From the IMG/VR virus record IMGVR_UViG_3300047493_000005, positions 1 through 36,463 of that record: 36,463 bases of DNA; one strand, 5' to 3'. Position 1 is the stretch's first letter. Every line of letters begins with the position of its first letter. Both the position numbers and the translations under genes were made by a program. Under the pieces are notes generated by a model that worked only from the letters and a program-made list of their open reading frames with translations, made no database searches and was not told the origin of the DNA. Shown here piece after piece: positions 16,184-26,300 of this stretch. The stretch comes from a virus.

Positions 16184-17995
16184 TTATTGATTCAAATTAT
16201 TTCCACTGATATCTTGAAAGGACTTATCCATTATTTGATACAATCCATAAACAGTATTAGCATAGTTTTGCATCGCTGTTTTAATATCATTTTGCGCCGG
16301 TAATTCTCCTAAAGAATCTGTAGCTCGACTATAAGCATCTGTATCTAAAAAGCCCAACAAATCTTCTATATTAATAATATATAAAGCTTGAGTAATAACT
16401 AAAATATCTCCTAATCCTAATCCGCTAAACTCTCCCATAATCATTTCAATTACTTGCAAAGCGTCTGATGCCTTACTTAAATCATTATTTCTTTGTTTAG
16501 CTAATTTATCCATAGTATTAGCACTTAAATTACCAGAAGCATTAGAAGTGCTATTATTAAAAGTTTTAATTGGACTACTAAAAGCAAACCCACCTTTGTT
16601 AGGCATAGAAGTTGGGGCGGCAACTAAAGAATTAAGATTAGAGAAAAAAACTTGCAATTGATTTAAGATAATATTAGTATCATCAGGAGTTAGCAATCCA
16701 AAAGATTGCGTAGTAAATGGAACATCTCTAATATCACATCCAGCTTCAGGACCAGAAGTGTTAGGTTGTGGTAGCCAATAATATTTAGCTTGTGCCGCTT
16801 GAACTTTATGAATTGATTCTACTAATTTGTAAATTAAAGCTTGGGTATTATAAATAAATTCAATTAAAGATTCTTGTTGATCACTAGAATAAGCAGAATT
16901 ACTAAAAATACTACTTAAAGAAGTTCCTCCAATTTGAATTGTTTGAAAAGATTTAATATTTTGCACATATTGAACATAATTAGTTCCAAGCAAGCCAGAG
17001 CTGGTAGTATTATTAGATTGATTAATTCTATCTGTTATCACCTTCTCAATAAAAGGTCTTAAAGCCGTAGACGTACTCCCTGCCTTTAAAAAGGTTGCAT
17101 CAGGAACAAATGGTACTGCTACCCTCCTACATGTACCTACAGCGGTAGCAGAGTCATTTGACCAAGTGCTAAAATCAATTCTAGGATCAACCATAAATGG
17201 AAGTATAATATGCTGATGTTGTTGAAAAATAGGATTGTTAGTTCCATTAGTAGTTAAGGTATTACCAGAATTATCTTGATAAGATAAAAAAGGAATAAAT
17301 TGATTTCCCACTAAACTAAATTGATTAGTGGAATATGATTGGTCTGTAATAGCAAAATCAAAAGGATCGCTATCTATGTTCTTAGTGAATGGAGCAGAAA
17401 AAGTTCTAATATTAGTAATGTTTGGACCAGAATATGTGCCAGAAGATAAAGCTAAAACTCCAGCTTCTACTGAGGTAGGTATGGCAAATATTTTACCAGT
17501 GGAAGATACCCAAGTCTCCCGAGCTTGAGATATAGATTCAAATTGAGGACTAACTTTAGAAGCTATATCTATTTTTATACTTAAAGTAATTTTTCTACTA
17601 ATTGGATTGCCAGAAGAATCTGTTTCTTTAATAGAATCTAATCCTGGATTATAATAAGAATAATCAGAAGCTATAACTGGAAATCCAATCATTCTAAAGA
17701 AAGCATGACATCTACTTTCTTGAGCCCTAACAACCGGGGTAGTAGTATTTGGTGTAGGAGGTGGGGTAATATTTTGAGAAGTTGGACTAATATTTAAAGA
17801 AGTTAATAAATTAGTTGTTTTAGTTCCTAATATTCCTACATTTATTACTGCTCTAATATCATCTATTCCCACACTGGAAGAATCATTATCATTAGGTGTA
17901 TTTGCCCCCGTAATATAATCCTTGTAAGTATCTACAATATTAATATCACTATTTTGGGGGCTTTGATAATTAGATTGAGGAATGTTAGTTGCCAT
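16184..17995 (-). CDS. Unknown virion structural protein of the baseplate module (603 aa)
   Basis: I do not recognise a family. The ATG at 17995 (MATNIPQSNYQSP) is preferred over the upstream GTG at 18034, because it has an AGG about 10 bases upstream and overlaps the previous stop by only 11 bases. The N-terminal 90 residues are Pro/Thr/Asn-rich and probably flexible. A conserved-looking core starts near residue 94 with SRCHAFFRMIGFPVI. The middle is mixed beta (about 100-330). The C-terminal third is helical (SLIEFIYNTQALIYKLVESIH, then DALQVIEMIMGEFSGLG). No transmembrane span or catalytic motif is visible. Its place between the hydrophobic 722-aa protein and gp25/W makes a baseplate component likely. 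Confidence 0.5.
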   Translation of the reverse strand: MATNIPQSNYQSPQNSDINIVDTYKDYITGANTPNDNDSSSVGIDDIRAVINVGILGTKTTNLLTSLNISPTSQNITPPPTPNTTTPVVRAQESRCHAFFRMIGFPVIASDYSYYNPGLDSIKETDSSGNPISRKITLSIKIDIASKVSPQFESISQARETWVSSTGKIFAIPTSVEAGVLALSSGTYSGPNITNIRTFSAPFTKNIDSDPFDFAITDQSYSTNQFSLVGNQFIPFLSYQDNSGNTLTTNGTNNPIFQQHQHIILPFMVDPRIDFSTWSNDSATAVGTCRRVAVPFVPDATFLKAGSTSTALRPFIEKVITDRINQSNNTTSSGLLGTNYVQYVQNIKSFQTIQIGGTSLSSIFSNSAYSSDQQESLIEFIYNTQALIYKLVESIHKVQAAQAKYYWLPQPNTSGPEAGCDIRDVPFTTQSFGLLTPDDTNIILNQLQVFFSNLNSLVAAPTSMPNKGGFAFSSPIKTFNNSTSNASGNLSANTMDKLAKQRNNDLSKASDALQVIEMIMGEFSGLGLGDILVITQALYIINIEDLLGFLDTDAYSRATDSLGELPAQNDIKTAMQNYANTVYGLYQIMDKSFQDISGNNLNQ

Positions 17996-20153
17996 TATTA
18001 TTCCTGTCTGGCTTGCCAACCGTATCACCTTCACCAGTTGATGGAATATTATTATTGAATGGAATATTATTGAATGGAGTGTAAACGAATTCGTAATCTA
18101 AACTCTGTAAAGTATGTGAAGGCGTTCCACCTACAGGCATACTATTATTACATAAAATTTGATTCTGAAATGCTATCATAATACTTCCATTACCGGCTGT
18201 TTCGCTGGTTAATAATGCATTAAAAGCCTTATATCCATCATAAGAAAATGAAGATATTTCTCCAAATGTTGGATAAGCCGTAATCTGAGAAGCTAACTCA
18301 TTTCCAATAATAGCCGGAACTACATTAGCGATGGGCAAACCATTATTTTCATTTAGATTAACCGTCACCGTAATAGGCTGAGTAGTGAATTGTGTGCTTG
18401 GAGTTAAAGTAAAATTACTATTACAAGGAGAAAAACCAATTCCCATAACTGCTACTAATGCGTTTTGAGTATTATTCTGTAGTGTTGCTAAACAAGCATT
18501 TGCTGAAGCTTGAAATTCCGTTACCCCGGCTGTAGTCATATTATTTCTTAATATCGACATAGCATTTAATAAACAAGTTTGAGTTGCCGCCGGATCAGGA
18601 AAATCAGGAGAATTAACTAAGTTTTTTAAATTAGAAGTCTGTGTATTAATGTTAGAAAAAATAACATTATTCACAAATGCTTTATTTAATGCAAAGGTTG
18701 GCTGACATCCTAAAGTAATTAAATTAGCCTGCATCAATACTGCTTGATTAGGAGTAAAAGTATATTCTACATTTGGTAATATCACAACTCCTTCATTTGA
18801 CAATGGAGGAGGAGCTGCTGAAAATGTAGGAGCTAAATGTATAAAATTACCCAATGTAGCCTGTACAAATGGCATCAATGGAGCTGCTGTATTAGTAAAA
18901 GTATAACCATCAATTGGAGTAATTCCATCTGCTAAATAACCTAAACCTCCTGCAATTAAAACAACTCCATTGGGAACTGAAAGAGCGGTATTAGTAGTGT
19001 TGTCATAACCAGCTAATGCTTGTGTTGGAGCTGCTAAAATAATACAATTCTTAAAGATAATTTTTTGAGCGTTTCCAGTTCTTCCCCAAGTAGATGGATT
19101 ATATGGTACTGTAATATCTAAAGTATACGCAGCTTGAGCCGGAGGAGTGGAATCTGTAAAAGTAGAAGTAGTTGGAAAATATACTGGAGGAGTATAACCA
19201 TCAGCAATTACATCGTAAGCACTTGAAATATTCCAAAATTGTTGAGCTAAAACCTGATCTGGATCATAGAATTGCCAAGATTCCGTTCGAGAGTCTATGT
19301 TAAGGAAACCAGATGGAGAAACTGTAGTTGGTACTGGAATAGTTGTTTGTGTTCCTACTTCTGAAGTATATTGTAAAACACCAGTATTATTAGTAAATGG
19401 AGCTTGCACAATTCCAGGACAAGTTAAAACACCACAACAAGTGCTATTATCTCCACTATCACAAGGCGGAATAGCAAAACTTAAACTTAAAATATCTTTA
19501 ATAGCTTGAATGATAATAGCAAAGAAAGCTAATAATACAAACAAGTTTTGAAATATACATAACAAAGCCCCAAGTTTGTTAGCAATAGCTAAAACTCCAA
19601 CAGTATTAGATTCTTCAAAAGCTATAACTAATGCAACAATGTTTCTAATTAAAGCTAAAACAAACTCTATAATTTTTAAAATAATATATTCAATTAATCT
19701 TAATAATAATAGTAATAGGGCTATAATCATTAATATTAATGCAAATATTGGAAATAAATTAAGAAACGCTGGAATGCATTGGGTGAATAATTTATCTAAA
19801 GCCGAAATTAATGCAAAAGGATTAACTAAGGCACATAAAACTTCTATAATGCAAATAATAAGATTTAAAATGGGTAAGAAAAACTTATATAGCAATAAAA
19901 ATGGCATAAACTGATCTAACAACTTCATAATACCATCAAAAATATCTTTGCCAAAATTAGGATTCAACGCAGGTTGTAATAATCCCGGAGGAATTAACAT
20001 TTGCAAATTGTCAAAAATATCTAACAAGTCTTCTGGAAAGCCAGCTGGAAAAGTAATGGAAGGAACTGGAAATGAGAATGGAATGCCAAATCCTGGTATC
20101 GCGGGACCAGAAGGAGATGTTGGACTAGGAAAACTTATTGGATCACAAGGCAT
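17985..20153 (-). CDS. Polytopic hydrophobic protein in the baseplate module (722 aa)
   Basis: No family recognised. Residues 1-45 are Pro/Phe-rich (PGFGIPFSFPVPSITFP). Residues about 82-228 hold four or five strongly hydrophobic segments (roughly 82-112, 128-152, 157-180, 186-216, and 218-228 as a tail), including LILMIIALLLLLL. A cysteine cluster follows at 231-245 (CDSGDNSTCCGVLTC). The remaining 470 residues are beta-type, Asn/Thr-rich and resemble the neighbouring structural proteins. The hydrophobic block is predicted to enter a membrane or form a buried helical bundle. The gene starts one base after HNH endonuclease 2 stops and overlaps the next gene by 11 bases, so it belongs to the tail operon. 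The location suggests a tail-tip or ejected protein acting at the host membrane; a holin is less likely because of size and context. Confidence 0.6.
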   Translation of the reverse strand: MPCDPISFPSPTSPSGPAIPGFGIPFSFPVPSITFPAGFPEDLLDIFDNLQMLIPPGLLQPALNPNFGKDIFDGIMKLLDQFMPFLLLYKFFLPILNLIICIIEVLCALVNPFALISALDKLFTQCIPAFLNLFPIFALILMIIALLLLLLRLIEYIILKIIEFVLALIRNIVALVIAFEESNTVGVLAIANKLGALLCIFQNLFVLLAFFAIIIQAIKDILSLSFAIPPCDSGDNSTCCGVLTCPGIVQAPFTNNTGVLQYTSEVGTQTTIPVPTTVSPSGFLNIDSRTESWQFYDPDQVLAQQFWNISSAYDVIADGYTPPVYFPTTSTFTDSTPPAQAAYTLDITVPYNPSTWGRTGNAQKIIFKNCIILAAPTQALAGYDNTTNTALSVPNGVVLIAGGLGYLADGITPIDGYTFTNTAAPLMPFVQATLGNFIHLAPTFSAAPPPLSNEGVVILPNVEYTFTPNQAVLMQANLITLGCQPTFALNKAFVNNVIFSNINTQTSNLKNLVNSPDFPDPAATQTCLLNAMSILRNNMTTAGVTEFQASANACLATLQNNTQNALVAVMGIGFSPCNSNFTLTPSTQFTTQPITVTVNLNENNGLPIANVVPAIIGNELASQITAYPTFGEISSFSYDGYKAFNALLTSETAGNGSIMIAFQNQILCNNSMPVGGTPSHTLQSLDYEFVYTPFNNIPFNNNIPSTGEGDTVGKPDRNNNGN

Positions 20154-20154
20154 T

Positions 20155-20811
20155 TTACTTTTCTTTCTTATGTCTAACTCTTAAAGAACCTTCTATAATA
20201 TTTAATTTAGCCGAATATGGTCTTAAATTAGATAGTTCCCAACATTTTTTAAAATTATCTTCTTTCATATCTTTGTATAAAAATTCAGATTGTGGAATAA
20301 TATGATCTAATTGCCAAGTCCAAGTACAATTATCTTGATCATTCCAAGTTTGCTTGTCATATCTACCATAATTATTCCAAGTCATCCAAGACTCAAATAA
20401 TGATTCTAAATGACTCTTTAGCTCTTGCATAGTATAAGGTAAATATTTGCTACAAGATTCTTTATTCTTATTAATGTTTCGTCCAATTTGAGTTGAAATT
20501 ACAATCTTCATTTTATATAATATATCATTATGATATTTATTTTTTCTATAATTATTTACATTTTGTTTTAATTGTTCTTTGGTTTTTAAAATTCTAACTT
20601 TTTTAACTTTGGGTTGTTTAATTTTTAATACCCTATGTTTATAATAATATTCAGAAGATTTATTTATTTTATATTCTTTATTATTTATATATCTTTCTTT
20701 TTCTTTAATATTGAAACAAGATTTACATTCATTTCTATGTTTATTATTATTTCTAATATAAAAATTATCTAATTCTTTTTCCATTAAACAAATCTTACAA
20801 ACTTTAGCCAT
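20155..20811 (-). CDS. Free-standing HNH homing-type endonuclease 2 (218 aa)
   Basis: The ATG at 20811 (MAKVCKICLMEKELDNF) is chosen over the GTG at 20847, because the protein then begins directly with the usual four-cysteine finger (C5-x2-C8, C29-x2-C32). It is followed by a Lys/Asn-rich linker, then YTMQELKSHLESLFESWMTW, WQLDHIIPQS (near 165-172) and CWELSNLRPYSAKLN. These carry the Asp-His and Asn residues of the HNH active site. Homing-type nucleases of this kind spread themselves and are not part of the virion. The start overlaps the preceding stop by 8 bases, and the stop lies one base before the next start, so the insertion leaves the operon intact. It is a diverged relative of the other two HNH genes. 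Confidence 0.86.
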   Translation of the reverse strand: MAKVCKICLMEKELDNFYIRNNNKHRNECKSCFNIKEKERYINNKEYKINKSSEYYYKHRVLKIKQPKVKKVRILKTKEQLKQNVNNYRKNKYHNDILYKMKIVISTQIGRNINKNKESCSKYLPYTMQELKSHLESLFESWMTWNNYGRYDKQTWNDQDNCTWTWQLDHIIPQSEFLYKDMKEDNFKKCWELSNLRPYSAKLNIIEGSLRVRHKKEK

Positions 20812-21175
20812 CTTGTCCTGGCACATCATCTTCATGAGGTCCGACACTTGAAGAACTCAGATTTAGAGAATGTTCAACTTCTTCTATAACTTTTTCAGCT
20901 AAACTTTCTAAAGTTTGATTAATTTTAATTACATCAGCACTATTAAGATCGTGATATTTAATAACGCAATTAGCTAATTTCCATAAACCATTATAAATAT
21001 CATCTTGTAATTGATCATAATTATAATTATGATTTTCATCTTCAGGAACTGAGCCAATTGAATTTAAAACTCCAAAAGCTAATTTGGTTAAACCCTGTTC
21101 TTCGGCTTCTTTTGCTTGCAACATTAATTTATTATAAATGACATTATTTAATTTTTTCATAATTTCCTTAGACAT
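20804..21175 (-). CDS. Small unknown helical protein after the spike (123 aa)
   Basis: Not recognised. The protein is predominantly helical, with Leu/Ala heptads at 9-40 and a second helical region at about 55-105 (YDQLQDDIYNGLWKLAN, then LESLAEKVIEEVEHSL). It ends in an acidic, Gly/Pro-rich tail (GPHEDDVPGQDG). There is no signal peptide or membrane span. The start at 21175 shares its first base-pair region with the spike stop (TGATG). An in-frame ATG at 21160 has the better ribosome binding site (AAGGAA) and could be the real start, giving 118 aa. Coupling to the spike gene suggests a baseplate assembly or chaperone role, but nothing in the sequence proves it. Confidence 0.55.
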   Translation of the reverse strand: MSKEIMKKLNNVIYNKLMLQAKEAEEQGLTKLAFGVLNSIGSVPEDENHNYNYDQLQDDIYNGLWKLANCVIKYHDLNSADVIKINQTLESLAEKVIEEVEHSLNLSSSSVGPHEDDVPGQDG

Positions 21176-23310
21176 CAGATAGACCCACCAAACACTTTAT
21201 TGACACCACGTTGCTGAATTGTTAAAGTTTCGCATTCAATCTCGATATCGCTATCTGATGTCAGCGTCATTCCCTGGCCTGCATGCACAGCAATTCTTCC
21301 CGGACTCATCAGAACCATACCTTTTTGATCAACTCTAATAATATTAACGAAACCTGAATTAAAGATTCTAATATCTAAAACTCCATTATGTAATCCATCT
21401 TGACCTAATGCCGTAAATCTGGCATCTCCAGCAACACCATAACCACCAATTTGAACGTAAGCATCTCCATCCATGCCCATCACTAAACTCCTTTGATTAA
21501 CATCTCTTCCAAGATTAACTACAGCCCCACCAGCAGTATCAACCCATAATGATTGACGATCTACTGTATTAGCTCCAAAATTAAATTCCATTGAACCATC
21601 GAAATTAATAGAACCACTTCTTCCTCCAGCATTACCATTAGGATTTGTTGGAGTTCCATTAGTTCCAACACTCCCTATAGTAATAGTATCACTGACAACA
21701 TTAGTTAAATTGGTGATATAACTTAAATCTGGTGAATCTACAGCTCCAGTAGGATAAGATAAAGTCATATTATTTTGATGCACGCTACAAGTTTGTAAAA
21801 TATCGTGATAAGCTGTTCCGTGTTTAATATTATAAGTCGTTACACCGGTAGAAATATTTCCATTGGGAAATTGACTAATTCTATCTGTGGGCCCCAAATT
21901 AGCAGAAGTAGTATTATCTTGTAAAGTAATACTGCCGTGAGCAAAAGTAGTATCAAATCCAGCAGCACTACTACTTGGAGTTTTCATTGGAGCAGCAAAT
22001 GAATCCACAAATATATCTTGACTAACATTTTGCGCAGATTGAACGAACCACAATTGATTAGGATTGTTATTATCTGTAGTAGCAAACGTGGAATAATTTT
22101 CAGCCCGAGTCAGCAAAGGAATATTTCCCGATTCAGAAGAAGCTGGAATATTAACTTTAATTTGTCCTTCTTTATCTACATCAAAAGAAAATCTACTTCT
22201 TTGTAATTTAGCATTATAATTGTCATCATTAATAGTTAATGCAGAACCTTGATTAAATGGATTAGGATCTTTTCTAGCATTTAATTCAAAATGATAAGCA
22301 ATTCCTTTTCTTTCTAAAGCTCTAATATTTTGATAAGCTTGTGATGGATTAGTATTAGCAGTAGTTCCATTGTTTCTTAAAGTGGTAGTAGCTGACATAC
22401 CTACTGGAATAGGTATTCTATTGATATCTAAAATATTACCAAAGATATCTACTACCGTTCCCTTAACTTCTTCTATTAAGAAATTAGGAGCTACTAAACT
22501 TAAACTCATAGTATCTGATCTGGAACTTCTTCTATTAGGAGTGCCATAAGTTGTAGCGCTAGTAGTAGAGGCTAAATATTTTCCAGCTTCCAAAGTATCT
22601 GCATCAATATGAGATTTAGGTTGAAACTCATAAAACATTTGTCTATGTTCCACCAGTGGAGGATTTTTATTTGATCCAACTAATAGATCATTAGAAGTAG
22701 AAGTTGGATCTAATCCAATTAAAATTAATTGATTATCATAATCATCATCTTCTAATTTAGTATTTCCCGTAAAAGAAGAAGCTTGAGGATTTGGAACAAT
22801 ATCTCTTTTAATTGTTCCACCCACTTCTCGATAAGATTGATTAAAATGATTTTCATTTTCAAAATTAATAGTAATATAATTGCTTTTAGGAAATTGTTGG
22901 CTTCCAGCAAAAATACTAACATTATTAACATCTGAACCAATCTTAATATGACTATCTTGATTCAAGGTCATCTTAGAAGTATCAGAACTAAAAATTAATA
23001 ATTCTCCTAAATTAAGATCAGGAATAATACTAGGATTTTCAGGAGCATAACTAACAAAATAGTATTTACCACCTGAAGCCTGTGCTACTGCTACTGGAGT
23101 ATTCTTAGCTGGTAAAGAACCAACAAATAATCCATTGCTATCAATGTAAGGAAAACTCCCAGGAACTGACACTGGTTGAGCTTTACCCTGAATTGCTGAA
23201 GTGCCAGTCAAAGCAACTTGCAAAGTATTAGTATTAACATCGTAACCAACAATAGAGCCAGAACGTATTAGCCCAACAGGCGGATCAAAAGAATTAGCTC
23301 CTTGTTTCAT
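21175..23310 (-). CDS. Central tail spike/puncturing protein, gp5/gpV-like (711 aa)
   Basis: The N-terminal 130 residues look like the OB-fold found in central spikes of contractile tails (RSGSIVGYDVNTNTLQVAL, then PVAVAQASGGKYYFVSY). The C-terminal part, about 560-711, has short Gly/Asp-punctuated strands (SGSINFDGSMEFNFG, DGDAYVQIGGYG, MTLTSDSDIEIECETLTI) consistent with a trimeric beta-helix or beta-prism needle. The protein should sit under the hub and pierce the outer cell layer when the sheath contracts. Between these parts is a long beta-type insertion. No lysozyme catalytic domain is visible, unlike T4 gp5. The start overlaps the hub stop by ATGA, which supports hub/spike co-translation. 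No PAAR-like tip protein gene was identified in the window. Confidence 0.72.
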   Translation of the reverse strand: MKQGANSFDPPVGLIRSGSIVGYDVNTNTLQVALTGTSAIQGKAQPVSVPGSFPYIDSNGLFVGSLPAKNTPVAVAQASGGKYYFVSYAPENPSIIPDLNLGELLIFSSDTSKMTLNQDSHIKIGSDVNNVSIFAGSQQFPKSNYITINFENENHFNQSYREVGGTIKRDIVPNPQASSFTGNTKLEDDDYDNQLILIGLDPTSTSNDLLVGSNKNPPLVEHRQMFYEFQPKSHIDADTLEAGKYLASTTSATTYGTPNRRSSRSDTMSLSLVAPNFLIEEVKGTVVDIFGNILDINRIPIPVGMSATTTLRNNGTTANTNPSQAYQNIRALERKGIAYHFELNARKDPNPFNQGSALTINDDNYNAKLQRSRFSFDVDKEGQIKVNIPASSESGNIPLLTRAENYSTFATTDNNNPNQLWFVQSAQNVSQDIFVDSFAAPMKTPSSSAAGFDTTFAHGSITLQDNTTSANLGPTDRISQFPNGNISTGVTTYNIKHGTAYHDILQTCSVHQNNMTLSYPTGAVDSPDLSYITNLTNVVSDTITIGSVGTNGTPTNPNGNAGGRSGSINFDGSMEFNFGANTVDRQSLWVDTAGGAVVNLGRDVNQRSLVMGMDGDAYVQIGGYGVAGDARFTALGQDGLHNGVLDIRIFNSGFVNIIRVDQKGMVLMSPGRIAVHAGQGMTLTSDSDIEIECETLTIQQRGVNKVFGGSI

Positions 23311-26300
23311 GAATTATCCATAGTAGTGGTGGAAGTCATAGAACCTGAAGTAGTAGAAGTCATAGTTGAAGTACTGGAAGTCATAGTAGCGTCTGGAGTT
23401 GCGGAAAAAACGATCCAACAATCTATTATATAACTGAATAAAGTAATTCTTAACACATTATTTTGAGGAGAATTATTTAATACACTATTTCCATTATTAG
23501 TAGAAACATTATTAGCTTGATTTCGAGCAGCATCCATTGCCTTTTGAGAGGGTGAGCGAGCATCCATATCATTATCTAAATTAATTAATACAATATTAAC
23601 TGCACTTTCTGGTAAAGATGGATTGGTAGTTGGAGTATTAGTATAACTTAACCCTAATGGTCCTTGAGAACCACCAGTTAAAGCCGAAGAAACATTATTA
23701 GCAGCTTGAAATAAATCTGAATTAACAGATCCTTGAGTGTTATCATAATATAATCTCAACTGAATAGAAGCAATAGCATTATTACCGGGAGTATTATTAG
23801 AATTAATCATATTAGCCGTAGAATATAAGATATTATTAAGCACAGTTTGATTAACACTGGCATAATTATTATTAGGCTGAGTATCTTCTGTTCCCGTAGC
23901 TAAACTAACAGTAGTTCCGTTTAATTGAATTACTCCCAAACTCTGTTGTTGCGAAGAAGAATCTTGTCTTTGAATAATAACATGTTGCGAATTACCAGAA
24001 AAATCTCCATTCTTAACTATTACTTTACCAATAGAATCTAAGAATGTTGGAATATAATCTCCAATAGCATGTCCATAAGTTAATTCTAATTGAGTATTAA
24101 AACTATTACCTTCAGAAAAAGAATGTCTAACTGATCTTATATAAAATAGCAGATTTCTGGTTTCTAAATATATAACTTCACCTGGTTGATAGTATTCATT
24201 TCCTACTACTGTACAAGAGCCTCTTAGAATATTAGAGCGATTTCGAGTGAGAACCATGGCTGCATAAGGGCCACATTGAGTATCCGGATCGGTAAAGAAT
24301 GGAACCTGAATTGGAGAGGTTCCTTTAAAACCATAATTTCTCCAACTATCATAATCAATAGCAGTAGCAGAAACTATACCATTAGCACTTCCTCCGGTAA
24401 TGTTAAATCCAGCTGGTCCCCCTCCGCCATTCTTTTCATCAAATAATGGAGATAATGTTCCTTGAACTTCTACCGTGGTATAATCTGGCGCATTTTCAGC
24501 AATACTTAGAGAAATAATCTGACTATTTTTAATCACATATCTTGAGCCTGATCCTGGTCCATAATCATCATATTCTTCATCTTCTATCATATGAGCATAC
24601 ACTTCAGGAATATTAGAATTATTAAATATTCCAGGAGTTTGCACAGAGTTGTTAGTAGAACCATCATCATATAATGATTTAATCTCTGCAGCATTCTTAA
24701 TAGTAAGATAGAAAGTTTTAACGGCTTGTTGCCATTGACTAATATAATTACTTAAATCTTGACTAACTTTAAACAGATCTATAGTTTGCCCAGTATTGAC
24801 TTCAATTGGTTGATTAGGATTAGCTTGTGTTAAATAATCCATACTAGAGATAGCAGAACCAGATTTAGTATTAATTCTCGTTATTAAACTTTGCACTATA
24901 CTACTTTGAAAAATACTACTGGAATTACTTCCAACATTTGTTCCATTATTAATAGCAGCTAATTGAGCTTGTAACGCTTGAAATAAAATAAAATATTGAG
25001 CAGTATTACTAAAAGCTTGTTTAGTTGATGTTCCTCCAGCAACTATAGCTGCATAATTATTTAAACCTTGATTTATAGAACTTGATAATGCGTCTTGATT
25101 GGCTTGTTGAATTAAAGTATTATTGTCAGAAATAGTATCAGTAGAATCAGAAACGAAATTAAAAACCCCAGCTTGACCTGCAGAAATACTGGAATTATTA
25201 ATAAAAGAAGCTGCAGTAGAGTCTCCAGTAGCATCTAAACTCGGATACTGATTAAGCAAAGCACAACTTAATCTAATTTCATCTTCTACTACTTCTATCT
25301 GTTTTCTTAAACTAGTAATCTGATCAGTAAATAATTGATTTAAAAATGCTGGAAATAATTGAATTCCAATAGTTTGTTTTAAATACAACATTTTATAGAA
25401 AATAGAACTTGGCATTTTGTTATACTGAGGAGGTCTTGCTCTGACATGTCCCTGAGAATCACAAAATATTTCTAAATTAAGTAAATCAGCTACGTTTTTT
25501 AATTGATCTCTAACGTTATTATAATCATTAGCATATAACTTAACTCCATCCGCTCCACTTAAGACTTGATTAAAAGCTGCAATATCATAATCATTATCAT
25601 AATAATCATCAACAATGAATAAGTTTTTGTCGGTATTAGCCCTAACATCATATGACATTCTACGAGTCATATAATTAATTTGTTTCCTAATAATATCCGC
25701 AGCTTCATTATTAATAGGATCAGTTTGACCGTTGATTAAAGTATTGTTTTTATTAGAATTATTAGTAATTTGAGTAAATAATGTTTTAGTAGAAGTAGTA
25801 ATATTACTAATAGAACTATTAATGCTGGTAGTTAAGCTTGATACTTGCCCTTGTAATTTAACAAATTGACTATTAATAGCAGGATCGCTACTATTAGCTA
25901 AACTATTAACTAAAGCATTAGCAGCTCCTAATCCAGTCAAAGCAGATTGTAAAGTAGCAAATTTTTGCAGCTTAGAATCTAAATCACTATTAGCTACATT
26001 AACTGTAAATTGTGCTTGCATTGCTTGACTAATTGCCGCTTGATTTAATACTAAACTTTTAAATGGAATAAAATTGCCCCACAAAGCATTGCTTTTAGAA
26101 AGATCATTTCTTAATGAATCTAAATAAGATAATGATGACGAACCGCCTGATTGAGGATCTCCTTGAAATCCATTAATATTTCCTGTAGCTTGAAAGAAAG
26201 TAGCGTAATTGTAAGGAACTCCCGTCACCAATAAACTTACTACATTCATAACATCTAACCCAGCAAATGGATACTTATAAATATTAAAATTACCAACTAA

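Noticed and set aside
19576-19914. A 112-codon open frame on the plus strand
   Set aside because: It is antisense to the hydrophobic segments of the 722-aa protein. Its composition is that of a mirrored Leu/Ile-rich region, and it has no neighbours on that strand.
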